A stretch of 42,859 nucleotides of DNA from Acidobacteriota bacterium (GTDB lineage: Bacteria; Acidobacteriota; Terriglobia; Bryobacterales; Bryobacteraceae), in NCBI GenBank assembly GCA_003223115.1, contig QHXW01000207.1, forward strand, positions 1 to 42,859, read 5' to 3'. The notes under the pieces were generated by a model. That model searched no databases and was not told the origin of the DNA. It saw only the letters and a list, made by a program, of their open reading frames with translations. Below, piece by piece: positions 1 to 7,390 of the stretch; position 1 is the stretch's first letter; each line of letters opens with the position of its first letter. The position numbers were made by a program, and so were the translations under genes.

Positions 1-406
1 CTACCTCGATGACATGGATTCGAAAATGGAGTGCATGCGCGCGCTGGTGGCGCAGGATCGTCACGTGGAAGGTCACTTCACCGGCTATAATGTGTCGCTC
101 GAGCGCATGGTGCTGAAAAAATTGAAGTACATGACGCCGGACGTGGTGCGGGCACCCGCGCAAACGAATGGGTCCGCGCTGTCCGAGTTTGAATCCGAGT
201 CCAAAGCAGCAGCCGCGCTCCAGGATGAGCCGTCAGAAAAAACGGAACCCGAGCAGCCGGACCCCTGCCCGCAAGATAGTGCGCCTTCCCTGTTTGACGT
301 TCCCAAAGAAACCAAATTTCGCGAAACCGTTCCACCGGAACCTAAGCTGGGCCCCCAACAAGCGGCGCATCCGTTGTTTCAAACGCCGTCCGCTCAGGAT
401 TCCTAA
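1..406 (+). CDS. C-terminal end of an unidentified protein (cut by window start)
   Basis: The frame is open from base 2 of the window, so the visible 130-residue ORF from the ATG at 14 is probably only the tail of a longer gene. The first ~45 residues are helical and charged. The remainder is low-complexity, rich in Pro, Glu, Ser and Gln, and ends in TPSAQDS, which looks like a disordered C-terminal tail. I do not recognise a domain. Its TAA (404-406) directly abuts the ATG of the BlaI-type gene at 407, so the two are probably cotranscribed. The BlaR-type sensor protease that often accompanies BlaI cannot be recognised in the visible part. Confidence 0.5.
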   Translation, partial: YLDDMDSKMECMRALVAQDRHVEGHFTGYNVSLERMVLKKLKYMTPDVVRAPAQTNGSALSEFESESKAAAALQDEPSEKTEPEQPDPCPQDSAPSLFDVPKETKFRETVPPEPKLGPQQAAHPLFQTPSAQDS

Positions 407-808
407 ATGGCTCGGGCACCTGCGGCGCGCGAGCTTCCACCACCGCTCGAGCTGATGTGTCTCAAGGCGCTATGGACGCTCGGCGAAGGCAATGTGAACG
501 ATATCCGGAACGTCACCAACCGCAACAAGCCGCTGGCTTACACTACGGTAATGACGCTGCTCGATCGGCTGGCGCGCAAGGGCGTGGCCTCAAGGCGTAA
601 GGTGGGCCGGGCCTTCGTTTACACTCCGCGAATCTCAGAAGATTCCATCCGCAAACTGGCGCTCCAGCAGTTCGTCACAAGCTACTTTGACGGCTCGGCG
701 GAGCAGTTGATCGATTTTCTGCGCCAGGCGCCATCCCCGAATTCTCCCGCGAACGGCCGCGAAACGCAGTCGCGTTTGGACAGCGGTCTCGACACCGCGC
801 TGCTGTGA
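407..808 (+). CDS. BlaI/MecI/CopY-family transcriptional repressor
   Basis: A 133-residue protein with the BlaI/MecI winged-helix fold across residues ~8-80. The helix region LELMCLKALWTLGEG is followed by a recognition helix containing LAYTTVMTLLDRLARKG, then the beta-wing (GRAFVYTP) and a C-terminal dimerisation helix region. Members repress their own and neighbouring genes and are released by proteolysis, usually by a BlaR1-type membrane protease. No such protease is seen downstream; its last codons overlap the next gene (GTGA, 805-808). The position between an unknown gene and a lipid A-core sugar cluster suggests it could control envelope functions, but that is inference. Confidence 0.85.
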   Translation: MARAPAARELPPPLELMCLKALWTLGEGNVNDIRNVTNRNKPLAYTTVMTLLDRLARKGVASRRKVGRAFVYTPRISEDSIRKLALQQFVTSYFDGSAEQLIDFLRQAPSPNSPANGRETQSRLDSGLDTALL

Positions 809-1854
809 GTGGCCCCATGGCCTTCTCGAAAATCCTGATCCGCGCGACAAACTGGGTGGGCGATGCCGTCATGTCGCTCCCGGCGATTCGCGCGATTCGC
901 GAGCGTTTTCCTGAAGCGCACATCACGCTGCTCGCTCGCCCCTGGGTAGCCGACGTCTACGCCCGCGAGAAATCCATCGACCGTGTGATCCGCTACGATG
1001 CCGCGTCTGGCGCGCGTGATTGGTGGACGAAGTGGCGTTTGGCGCGCTCGTTGCGTACCGAGAAATTCGACTGCGCCATCCTGCTGCAGAACGCGTTTGA
1101 AGCGGCGATGATCGCCTGGTTGGCCGGTATCCCGCGGCGCATTGGCTACGCGCGCGATGGCCGTGGCCCATTGCTCACCGATCGAGTGCCTGTGCCGAAG
1201 ACGGGCGAAATTCCACGGCACCAGCGCTTCTACTATCTGGAGCTTCTGCGTCGAGCTGGAATCATTGACCAAATTCCGTCCACGCCCGAGATCTGCCTGG
1301 AAGGCCGCGATGCCGCCGCAGGGGACGGCGTGTCGCTATTCAAGCACATGAGCATCACGCTGCCAGTGGTTGGTGTCAGTCCTGGCGCGGCCTACGGGAG
1401 CGCCAAGCGCTGGTTACCGGAACGTTTTGCGCAGGCGGCGGTCGAGGTGGCGCGTATCCGATCGGGCTCGGTAGCGCTGTTCGGCTCGGCCGGTGAGCGC
1501 CCGTTGTGCGCGGACATGGCAGCGGCGATCGAGCTCGAGGGCATTGCCGCGCGAAACCTCGCTGGTGAGACTACGCTAGGCGAATTTATCGTGCTGGCCG
1601 CGGCCTGCTGCGTTTTTCTGACCAATGATTCGGGCGCAATGCACATTGCGTCGGCGCTGGGTGTGCCCACGGTTGCCGTATTCGGCGCTACCGACGAAAC
1701 CGCCACTGGTCCTACAGGTTCGCACGCGCGCGTCATCCGGCAGACTGTAGAATGCAGCCCATGCCTGCTGCGTGAATGCCCCATCGACCATCGCTGCATG
1801 ACGCGAATCGGCGCGGAACACGTAACGCAGGTCGCGCTCGAACTGACCCACTGA
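805..1854 (+). CDS. waaF: Lipopolysaccharide heptosyltransferase II (GT9)
   Basis: A 349-residue GT9 glycosyltransferase, the usual length for WaaF/RfaF, which adds the second L-glycero-D-manno-heptose to the LPS inner core from ADP-heptose at the cytoplasmic face of the inner membrane. The N-terminus carries the typical KILIRATNWVGDAVMSLPA signature. The C-terminal domain has the nucleotide-sugar site region TNDSGAMHIASALGVPTVAVFG, with the acidic DSG motif of the family, followed by a cysteine-rich tail (CSPCLLRECPIDHRCM) typical of heptosyltransferase II. The GTG start at 805 overlaps the upstream stop by 4 nt; the ATG at 817 (MAFSKILI) is an equally plausible start. It begins a compact envelope-sugar cluster. 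Confidence 0.88.
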   Translation: MSGPMAFSKILIRATNWVGDAVMSLPAIRAIRERFPEAHITLLARPWVADVYAREKSIDRVIRYDAASGARDWWTKWRLARSLRTEKFDCAILLQNAFEAAMIAWLAGIPRRIGYARDGRGPLLTDRVPVPKTGEIPRHQRFYYLELLRRAGIIDQIPSTPEICLEGRDAAAGDGVSLFKHMSITLPVVGVSPGAAYGSAKRWLPERFAQAAVEVARIRSGSVALFGSAGERPLCADMAAAIELEGIAARNLAGETTLGEFIVLAAACCVFLTNDSGAMHIASALGVPTVAVFGATDETATGPTGSHARVIRQTVECSPCLLRECPIDHRCMTRIGAEHVTQVALELTH

Positions 1855-1863
1855 ATCTCCTTC

Positions 1864-2253
1864 ATGGATACGCGGGACAAGATCATAGCGCTCGAACGGG
1901 CGGTCGAAATCATCGCGGAACTAGGCGGCAAAGGGATCAAGCCTAAAGTGGTCACCGGCTACTTCGATGTGCTACTAGCCTCTCATGTGCGCCGGCTTCG
2001 CGAGGTGCGGAACGGGACCGATCGCCTTCTGGTCATGGTCCTCGATCCGCCTGAGCCTGTTCTCCCGTCACGCGCCCGCGCTGAGCTGGTGGCTGCGCTA
2101 GCCGTGGTAGACTACGTGGTGCCGATCGAAAAACATAAGGCGGAAGAATTGCTTCGCCATTTCGATGCGGGCGAAATTGTACGGGAGGAATCGGCCGATC
2201 TGACACGCGCTCGCGCGCTAGCCGAACATGTCCACGGGCGTCAGCACACCTAG
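1864..2253 (+). CDS. Cytidylyltransferase-like protein with degenerate active site (HldE domain II-like)
   Basis: A 129-residue protein whose middle, TGYFDVLLASHVRRL (residues 31-45), aligns by eye with the NGCFDLLHAGHVRYL signature of HldE/RfaE domain II and glycerol-3-phosphate cytidylyltransferases. The nucleotide-binding HxGH motif reads L38-A-S40-H41, so the first histidine and the glycine are lost. The C-terminal (R/K)TSTTxxI-type motif of the family is also not found. The fold is probably retained but nucleotidyl transfer is doubtful. It sits between two heptosyltransferase genes, 9 nt after waaF, and overlaps the next gene by 26 nt, so a role in ADP-heptose supply or regulation is plausible but unproven. 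Confidence 0.65.
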   Translation: MDTRDKIIALERAVEIIAELGGKGIKPKVVTGYFDVLLASHVRRLREVRNGTDRLLVMVLDPPEPVLPSRARAELVAALAVVDYVVPIEKHKAEELLRHFDAGEIVREESADLTRARALAEHVHGRQHT

Positions 2254-3220
2254 GCCGCGGATCCTGGTCGTCCGCCTCGGAGCCATGGGCGACGTGCTCC
2301 ATGCGCTGCCGGCCGTAGCTTCGCTCAAGCACAGCTTTCCGGGATCGCACCTCACGTGGCTCATCGAAATGCAATGGGCGCCGCTTCTTGAACGCAACCC
2401 TTACGTCGACGAGATCGCCATCTTCGAGCGCGGCAACCCGCGGGCCTGGCTGCACAACCGCCGCAAACTGCGTGACGGCCGGTTTGATTTCGCGGTGGAT
2501 TTTCAAGGGCTGCTGAAATCGGCCCTGGCCGCCTCCATGGCACGGCCCGACCGGATTTTCGGATTCCACCAGGCGCATTTGAGGGAGCGCGCGGCGGGAC
2601 TCTTTTACTCCGATCGCGTTGTCATTCAGTCCGCGCACATCGTTGAACAAAATCTGGAATTGGCTGCGGCCGCGGGCGCCGCGAATGTACTCCGGACGTT
2701 TCCCCTGCCACCGGGAAAATGTGAAGGACGGTTGCCGGAAGGCGCTTTCGTTCTCGCCAGCCCGCTAGCCGGGTGGAAATCGAAACAATGGCCGCTGGCG
2801 TTTTATTCGCGCCTGGCCGAGCGCATCAAGCAAGAGCTGGGCATGGCGCTGGTGCTCGACGGACCCACGGGCGGTGCGCAGTTCGCAAGCGTCGAGGGAA
2901 CCATCACGCATCACTCGAGCATTCAAGGCCTGATTGATGCCACGCGCCGCGCCTCAGCTATTGTGGGATTGGATAGCGGACCGCTGCACCTGGCCGCGGC
3001 TTTGGGAAAACCGGGGGTGGCCATTTTTGGTCCCACCGATCCTGCGCGCAACGGGCCGTATGGCGGAACTATTGCCGTGTTGCGTAGCCCCGGAGCGGTA
3101 ACCAGTTACAAGCGCGGCCCGACGATCGATCCCAGCATGCGCGAAATCGATCCCGATCAGGTATTCGAAACCCTGAAGTCCCACTTTGTCCGGCGCTCTG
3201 CCGGTTGCGCCGCCGAATGA
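2228..3220 (+). CDS. waaC: GT9 glycosyltransferase, probable heptosyltransferase I
   Basis: A 330-residue GT9 protein. The N-terminal Rossmann half begins PRILVVRLGAMGDVLHALPA, the standard WaaC/WaaF start. The C-terminal half carries GLDSGPLHLAAALGKPGVAIFGPTDP (given here in two parts: GLDSGPLHLAAAL and GVAIFGPTDP), the ADP-sugar binding region. WaaC transfers the first heptose onto Kdo in LPS inner-core synthesis. The ATG at 2228 lies inside the preceding gene (26-nt overlap), implying translational coupling. The assignment to heptosyltransferase I rather than another GT9 enzyme rests on pairing with waaF and the LGAMGD signature; the acceptor could differ in Acidobacteriota. Confidence 0.8.
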   Translation: MSTGVSTPRPRILVVRLGAMGDVLHALPAVASLKHSFPGSHLTWLIEMQWAPLLERNPYVDEIAIFERGNPRAWLHNRRKLRDGRFDFAVDFQGLLKSALAASMARPDRIFGFHQAHLRERAAGLFYSDRVVIQSAHIVEQNLELAAAAGAANVLRTFPLPPGKCEGRLPEGAFVLASPLAGWKSKQWPLAFYSRLAERIKQELGMALVLDGPTGGAQFASVEGTITHHSSIQGLIDATRRASAIVGLDSGPLHLAAALGKPGVAIFGPTDPARNGPYGGTIAVLRSPGAVTSYKRGPTIDPSMREIDPDQVFETLKSHFVRRSAGCAAE

Positions 3221-3870
3221 CGCGGCCCGCCTCCGTCGTGGGACAGGCGTCGAAGTCGAAGACCCCGCGTCTTATCCGGGCTTCCGCCTGGCTCGGTTGG
3301 TTTGTCCATGCCGGCATGATCCCTTTCCCCAAACCCTACGCCGATTTCGCCGCACGCTTGCGAGTGCCCTGCGGGTTTGTGATGGCGATTTCCTTCGCCA
3401 CGTCCTCTCGCCCCACGCCACGCTCGCTCGCGTGGGGAATTCCAGTGGCGTGCCTGGGTCTCGCGCTGCGCGCCTGGGCCGCCGGCCACCTCGCTAAGAA
3501 CCAGCAGCTCGCCATCTCAGGACCATACGCTCACATGCGCAACCCGCTGTATCTCGGTACGCTGCTGGTGGCCGCCGGTCTGGCCGTGGCCGCGCGTAGC
3601 TGGGCGCTAGCGCTGCTGTTCAGCGCGTTTTTCGTTCTGATCTATCTGCCCGTCATCATGCTCGAGGAACAGCATCTGCGGAAATTATTTCCGGCCTACG
3701 CGGATTACGCTGCACAGGTTCCGGCGTTCGCGCCGAGATTGCGGGCCTTTGGTGCGGCGAATGCCAGTTCGCGGTTTCAAATCAGCCGTTACCGAAAGAA
3801 CCAGGAATACCAGGCGCCACTCGCATTCATCGCCGGCCTGGCCTGGCTAACTTGGAAGGCGTTCCGATAA
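3217..3870 (+). CDS. Isoprenylcysteine carboxyl methyltransferase (ICMT/PEMT)-like membrane methyltransferase
   Basis: A 217-residue integral membrane protein. The C-terminal half has the ICMT/phospholipid methyltransferase signature: GPYAHMRNPLYLGTLL (S-adenosylmethionine site, with HxRNPxY), hydrophobic helices, then EEQHLRKLFPAYADYAAQVP, matching the E-x-x-L-x-x-x-F-x-x-Y-x-x-Y pattern. Members methylate small or lipid substrates at the membrane; the bacterial substrate is generally unknown. The ATG at 3217 overlaps the stop of the GT9 gene (ATGA), which is why it is preferred over the TTG at 3205. The coupling suggests a role in envelope glycolipid modification, which is inference. Confidence 0.78.
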   Translation: MTRPASVVGQASKSKTPRLIRASAWLGWFVHAGMIPFPKPYADFAARLRVPCGFVMAISFATSSRPTPRSLAWGIPVACLGLALRAWAAGHLAKNQQLAISGPYAHMRNPLYLGTLLVAAGLAVAARSWALALLFSAFFVLIYLPVIMLEEQHLRKLFPAYADYAAQVPAFAPRLRAFGAANASSRFQISRYRKNQEYQAPLAFIAGLAWLTWKAFR

Positions 3871-3924
3871 TCCGACTTACAGCATCGTCTGAATTACGTT
3901 AATGCCCTGTTCGCGTAACAGAGG

Positions 3925-4449
3925 CTACTTGGTCTTCGACGCTGCCAGCATCCGGTCCAGTTCTGTAAACAGATCCCGCTCTTCGAAAATGCCGCGCGTC
4001 ATCACGTTGTAACCGAAGTCGTTCCGGATCATTCCCTGCGCGTCGATCAGAAAGACGTGTGGAATTTGAAAATTGGGGTTCGATGGACTCGCCTGCAGAT
4101 AGGAAGAGGCCACTTGGCCGCAATCGAACAGAATGGGCACGGAGAGCTTATTCTCCGTCATATACCTCTTCACGTTGTCCGCGTTGTCCGGTGGATTGAC
4201 TACGGAAAGAACGGTCACACGGCCGGCGTACTTCTTCGCCGCTTCATCCAAAATTTGCGAAAAGCGTTGGCAATGCGGGCACGTGGTTTGCATGAACTCC
4301 ACCACCAGAACTTTGCCGCGGAAATCCTGAGGATCGTACTGCTTTAAGTTCATATCTGGAAGCGAGAACCCGGGAGCGCGGCGTCCGGAATGCTCTCCCG
4401 AAGCGAAAAGGGCAGCGGCACACGCCAGCATGCAGAGAAAAATGCGCAT
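3925..4449 (-). CDS. Secreted thioredoxin-like (TlpA/AhpC-TSA type) redox protein
   Basis: A 174-residue protein with a signal peptide (MRIFLCMLACAAALFASG) followed by a thioredoxin/redoxin fold. The domain has GRRAPGFSLPDMN, the active site FMQTTCPHCQRF (C57, C60 from the ATG at 4449), VPILFDCGQVASSY with an additional cysteine, and the cis-Pro strand IPHVFLID. The family reduces or oxidises disulfides outside the cytoplasm, for example in cytochrome c maturation. The start at 4449 is chosen because it places the signal peptide at the N-terminus; an in-frame start lies 13 codons upstream. It is convergent with the methyltransferase gene and has no obvious operon partner. Confidence 0.8.
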   Translation of the reverse strand: MRIFLCMLACAAALFASGEHSGRRAPGFSLPDMNLKQYDPQDFRGKVLVVEFMQTTCPHCQRFSQILDEAAKKYAGRVTVLSVVNPPDNADNVKRYMTENKLSVPILFDCGQVASSYLQASPSNPNFQIPHVFLIDAQGMIRNDFGYNVMTRGIFEERDLFTELDRMLAASKTK

Positions 4450-4511
4450 GCCCTTCAACTTAACACGTCCGGCAGCCGGCAATCGCACACGGGGAGTAAG
4501 ACAATAAATCC

Positions 4512-4778
4512 ATGAGCGTATACGACGAGCGCCACGAAGAACTCGAGAAGCACGAATTCATGATGGGCAAAGCGCGGGGCCGCCTGGCCGTGACGCTTGA
4601 CGTGCTCACCGACGCGCTGGTGTTAGTGGGCCAGCACGGCGTCTATTGCGACAGCGCGCGTCATCCCGGCAAGCCCGCTATGGATGTGCAACTGATCACC
4701 AAGGCCATCACCGATGCCAAAGAGCTGATCTCCGGCGTCATGGCCGAGCTGAAAAAACCAGTGGGTACGACAGAATGA
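4512..4778 (+). CDS. Small conserved-looking hypothetical protein
   Basis: An 88-residue acidic, probably all-helical protein. It has an N-terminal charged stretch (ERHEELEKHEF) and a C-terminal helix (ITDAKELISGVMAELKK), with a single Cys in the middle. There is no signal peptide and no domain I recognise. It is divergent from the thioredoxin-like gene (62 nt between starts) and is followed by a permease pseudogene on the opposite strand. Codon usage resembles its neighbours (GC-rich third positions), which is the main reason for calling it real. Confidence 0.5.
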   Translation: MSVYDERHEELEKHEFMMGKARGRLAVTLDVLTDALVLVGQHGVYCDSARHPGKPAMDVQLITKAITDAKELISGVMAELKKPVGTTE

Positions 4779-4805
4779 CCGGACGGGCTGAGTCCTAATC
4801 GCTAC

Positions 4806-5169
4806 TCACTGTTGCCGTAATGCAAGCAACGGATCGACCAGCGCCGCCCGTCGTGAAGGAATCCACACAGCGAGCAACGCCACCACTACCAACAGTTTGA
4901 TTGCCGCGCCCATCGCCGTGGGATCTTTTTCCGGGACCTGGAAAAGTAGTGCCGCGAGCGCCCTCGTTGCCCAGAACGAGCTGATGAGGCCTAATACCAT
5001 CCCTGCCAATGTCCAACGCACGGCATGCACCAGCACCAGCCTGGTGATCTGACCAGGTGTTGCGCCCAACGCCATGCGGACTCCGATCTCTTGTGTCCTC
5101 TGGGCCACCAGAAAGGAGATCAAACCATAGAGCCCAATTGCTGCGAGTATGACGCCCATCCCGGCGAAT
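4806..5169 (-). pseudogene. ADOP (MacB/FtsX-like) permease, C-terminal fragment
   Basis: This fragment encodes the last ~120 residues of an ADOP-family permease: FAGMGVILAAIGLYGLISFL, then VAQRTQEIGVRMALGATPGQ, two further membrane segments and the terminal SRRAALVDPLLALRQQ. The codons for GFAG immediately before MGV are in frame, but coding homology stops at ~5169. The missing preceding part lies just beyond this point on the opposite strand. About 2 nt appear to have been lost at the junction. It belongs with the fragments at 5170-5925 and 5926-7232 as one broken gene. Confidence 0.85.
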
Positions 5170-5925
5170 CCTGCTGGAAAGTCTATGGAAGGTCCAGAAC
5201 GCTCCGCTCGGTATGCAGCCCGAAAGCGTGCTCACAGCTTCTTTCGTTCTCGGTAAAGAACGCTACTCGAATGACAGCCACCAACTGACATTTTTCGAAG
5301 AACTGGAAAACAGGCTGAAGCGGCTACCTGGCGTAACCGCAGCTGCCATCACGGATTCGATTCCTCCAGCGGGCATCACACGATCGCGGCCTCTTACCGC
5401 GCTCAAGATTCCGGGCCGGCCCAGACTTCAAGGGGGCATGGGCGGTACCGTGATCTGGCGATAGGTGACGCCAGGATATTTCGTGGCCCTTAGTATTCCG
5501 ATCCTGCGCGGGAGAGCATTTGAGGAACAGGACCGCAACCCAGGCGAGGAGGTCGCGATCCTGAGCCAATCGCTCGCAGCGCGCTTATTTCCCAATGAGA
5601 GTCCGCTTGGGAAACGCGTCGATGGAACGGTGGTCGGCATTGCAGCTGATGTGAACAATAATGGGTTGTCCGTCAAGGCAGATGCCGAGTATTACTTCGT
5701 CCGCAAACACTCGACCGAAGGACGATTCCAGAACCAGATGCCACCATACGGTTGGCGCAAGGCGAGCGTGGTCGTGCGCAGTTCCATGAATTCGCAGGCC
5801 GTGGCGAACCTGCTGCGCGCGCAAATTGCGGCACTCGATCCGTTGCTCCCATAACGATGGAAACCATGAATCAGAAGGTAAGCAAGCTCGCCCAGCGGCC
5901 AAGGTTCAACGCGGTGCTCCTCGGG
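5170..5925 (+). pseudogene. ADOP permease, inverted middle segment with internal amber stop
   Basis: On the plus strand this stretch reads LLESLWKVQNAPLGMQPESV through LPGVTAAAITDSIPPAG, VTPGYFVALSIPILRGRAF, LFPNESPLGKRVDGTVVGIA and ETMNQKVSKLAQRPRFNAVL-LG. This is the second periplasmic core of an ADOP permease. A TAG at 5462-5464 interrupts the frame exactly before VTPGYF, where a residue such as Gln is expected (CAG to TAG is one change). The flanking minus-strand pieces end and resume precisely at the boundaries, so this is the missing middle third of the same gene, flipped in place. Confidence 0.85.
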
Positions 5926-7232
5926 AGACCGGCACCCGTCAGAAGGACCAGGCAGACCGCAATCTGTCCGCTAACGAGAACCTGACGGAAGAGATTGCGA
6001 GACCTCCCGACCGTGCGCGATCCAGTAAGGAGCCCGATTTGCGACGTCTGAAAGCAGGTGCGAGTCCGAATGCCATTCCTGAAGCCAGCGAAACCGCAAG
6101 CACAAGGAGCAGGACACGCAGGTCAAGGGTGGCTTGTTGCAGCCGTAGAATTCCCTCGGGTGCGATGGAGAGGAACAGCCGCAGAAGCACCCAGGCCAGG
6201 GCGCATCCGAGCACTCCCCCCGTGGCTCCCAAGACGAGGCTTTCTGTGAGGCTCTGGCGAACCAGGCGCCAGCGCGAAGCGCCTAAAGCTGCGCGGACGG
6301 CAAGGTCGCGGTTGCGGTGGGCGGCTCTCGCCAGTAGCAAGCCGGCCACGTTCGCGCACGCAATCAGCAGAACCGCCATGACAGAGCCAAGCAAAATCCA
6401 GGAAGCCAGCCGCGCTTCCCGAATCTGACGCTCGCGGAGAAATTGCAGCCGTAGCGGGAGCGCCTGCTTAAGCCCTGGAGGCATGGACTCGAGGAACTCC
6501 CGGTACACAGGCTCGAGCGCTGCTCTGGCCTGCTGAATCGTCGTTCCGGGTCGCAGTCGAGCAAGCGGCCTCACCAGGCGTTGGCTCGCGGCTCCTTGAG
6601 GAAGTGCCGCCGGCACTAACAGATCGGCGTAGCCCAACGTAGGCAATTCGAAATCGGCTGGAAGTACGCCGATGATGCTTGCGTGCGAACCGTCCAGATC
6701 GATGGTTTTGCCGAGTACGGTTGGCTCGCCGCCGAAACAGCTTTGCCAGAATCCGTAGGACAACAGAACGACGCGTCCGGCGCCTGGCCGGTCCTCTTCA
6801 GGTGTGAAATTGCGCCCCGCCACGGGCTGGATACCCAATGTGGGAAGAAACGTGGATTCCACCTGAGCGCAACTGAGGCGCACGGGAAAATTCGGAACGG
6901 TGAGATCGCACTCGACGATACCGGTCCAGGAAGTGAGTGCCTCAAACGCCTTTTGCGCCCGTTGCCACTCGTGATAGGTTCCCGCGAACAGGAATTCCTG
7001 TGAATCGATCGGAGGCTGCGACCATGCCGAGCGATACCAGCCGCTCATCATGGGCGTAGGGAAGTCCACGAAACAGGATGCGGTCCACAACGCTGAAAAC
7101 TGCGGTGGTTGCGCCAACGCCGAGCGCGAGCGCAAAGACCGCGGCTAACGTGAAGGACCAATTGCGCGGAACACCCCGGAAAGCGTGGCGCAGATCCTGG
7201 CGTATTGTGTCCAGATTAGAGGTCAAGTTCAT
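5926..7232 (-). pseudogene. ADOP permease, N-terminal portion (frameshifted)
   Basis: The protein starts MNLTSNLDTIRQDLRHAFRG with the first membrane helix SFTLAAVFALALGVGATTAV, typical of ADOP/MacB permeases. Near 7016 an extra base moves the frame: GMVA continues in the next frame as PPIDSQEFLFAGTYHEW. The periplasmic core and three membrane segments (for example MAVLLIACANVAGLLLARAA) follow. A second shift near 5987 moves the frame so that RQVLVSGQIAVCLVLLTGAG is read before homology ends at the inversion boundary. With the other two pieces the total span (4806-7232) equals about 808 codons, the length expected for a full permease. ADOP proteins are abundant and mostly uncharacterised. Confidence 0.85.
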
Positions 7233-7390
7233 TTTGCCGGCCTCTCATCGAAACGATAGACATCGATATATCCATTCTGTTCCACGTCAGCGACCGACGC
7301 CAGATTATGCCGAAATTGCGATGTGCGTTTTGATTGGAAGCGATGGCCCAGACGTTTACAGCAGTTCATGGCGTCTCTATACTCTAGGAC

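Noticed and set aside
5826-6428. A 200-codon plus-strand open frame across the permease inversion boundary
   Set aside because: Arg/Ser-rich shadow; crosses the right breakpoint and ignores the homologous frames.
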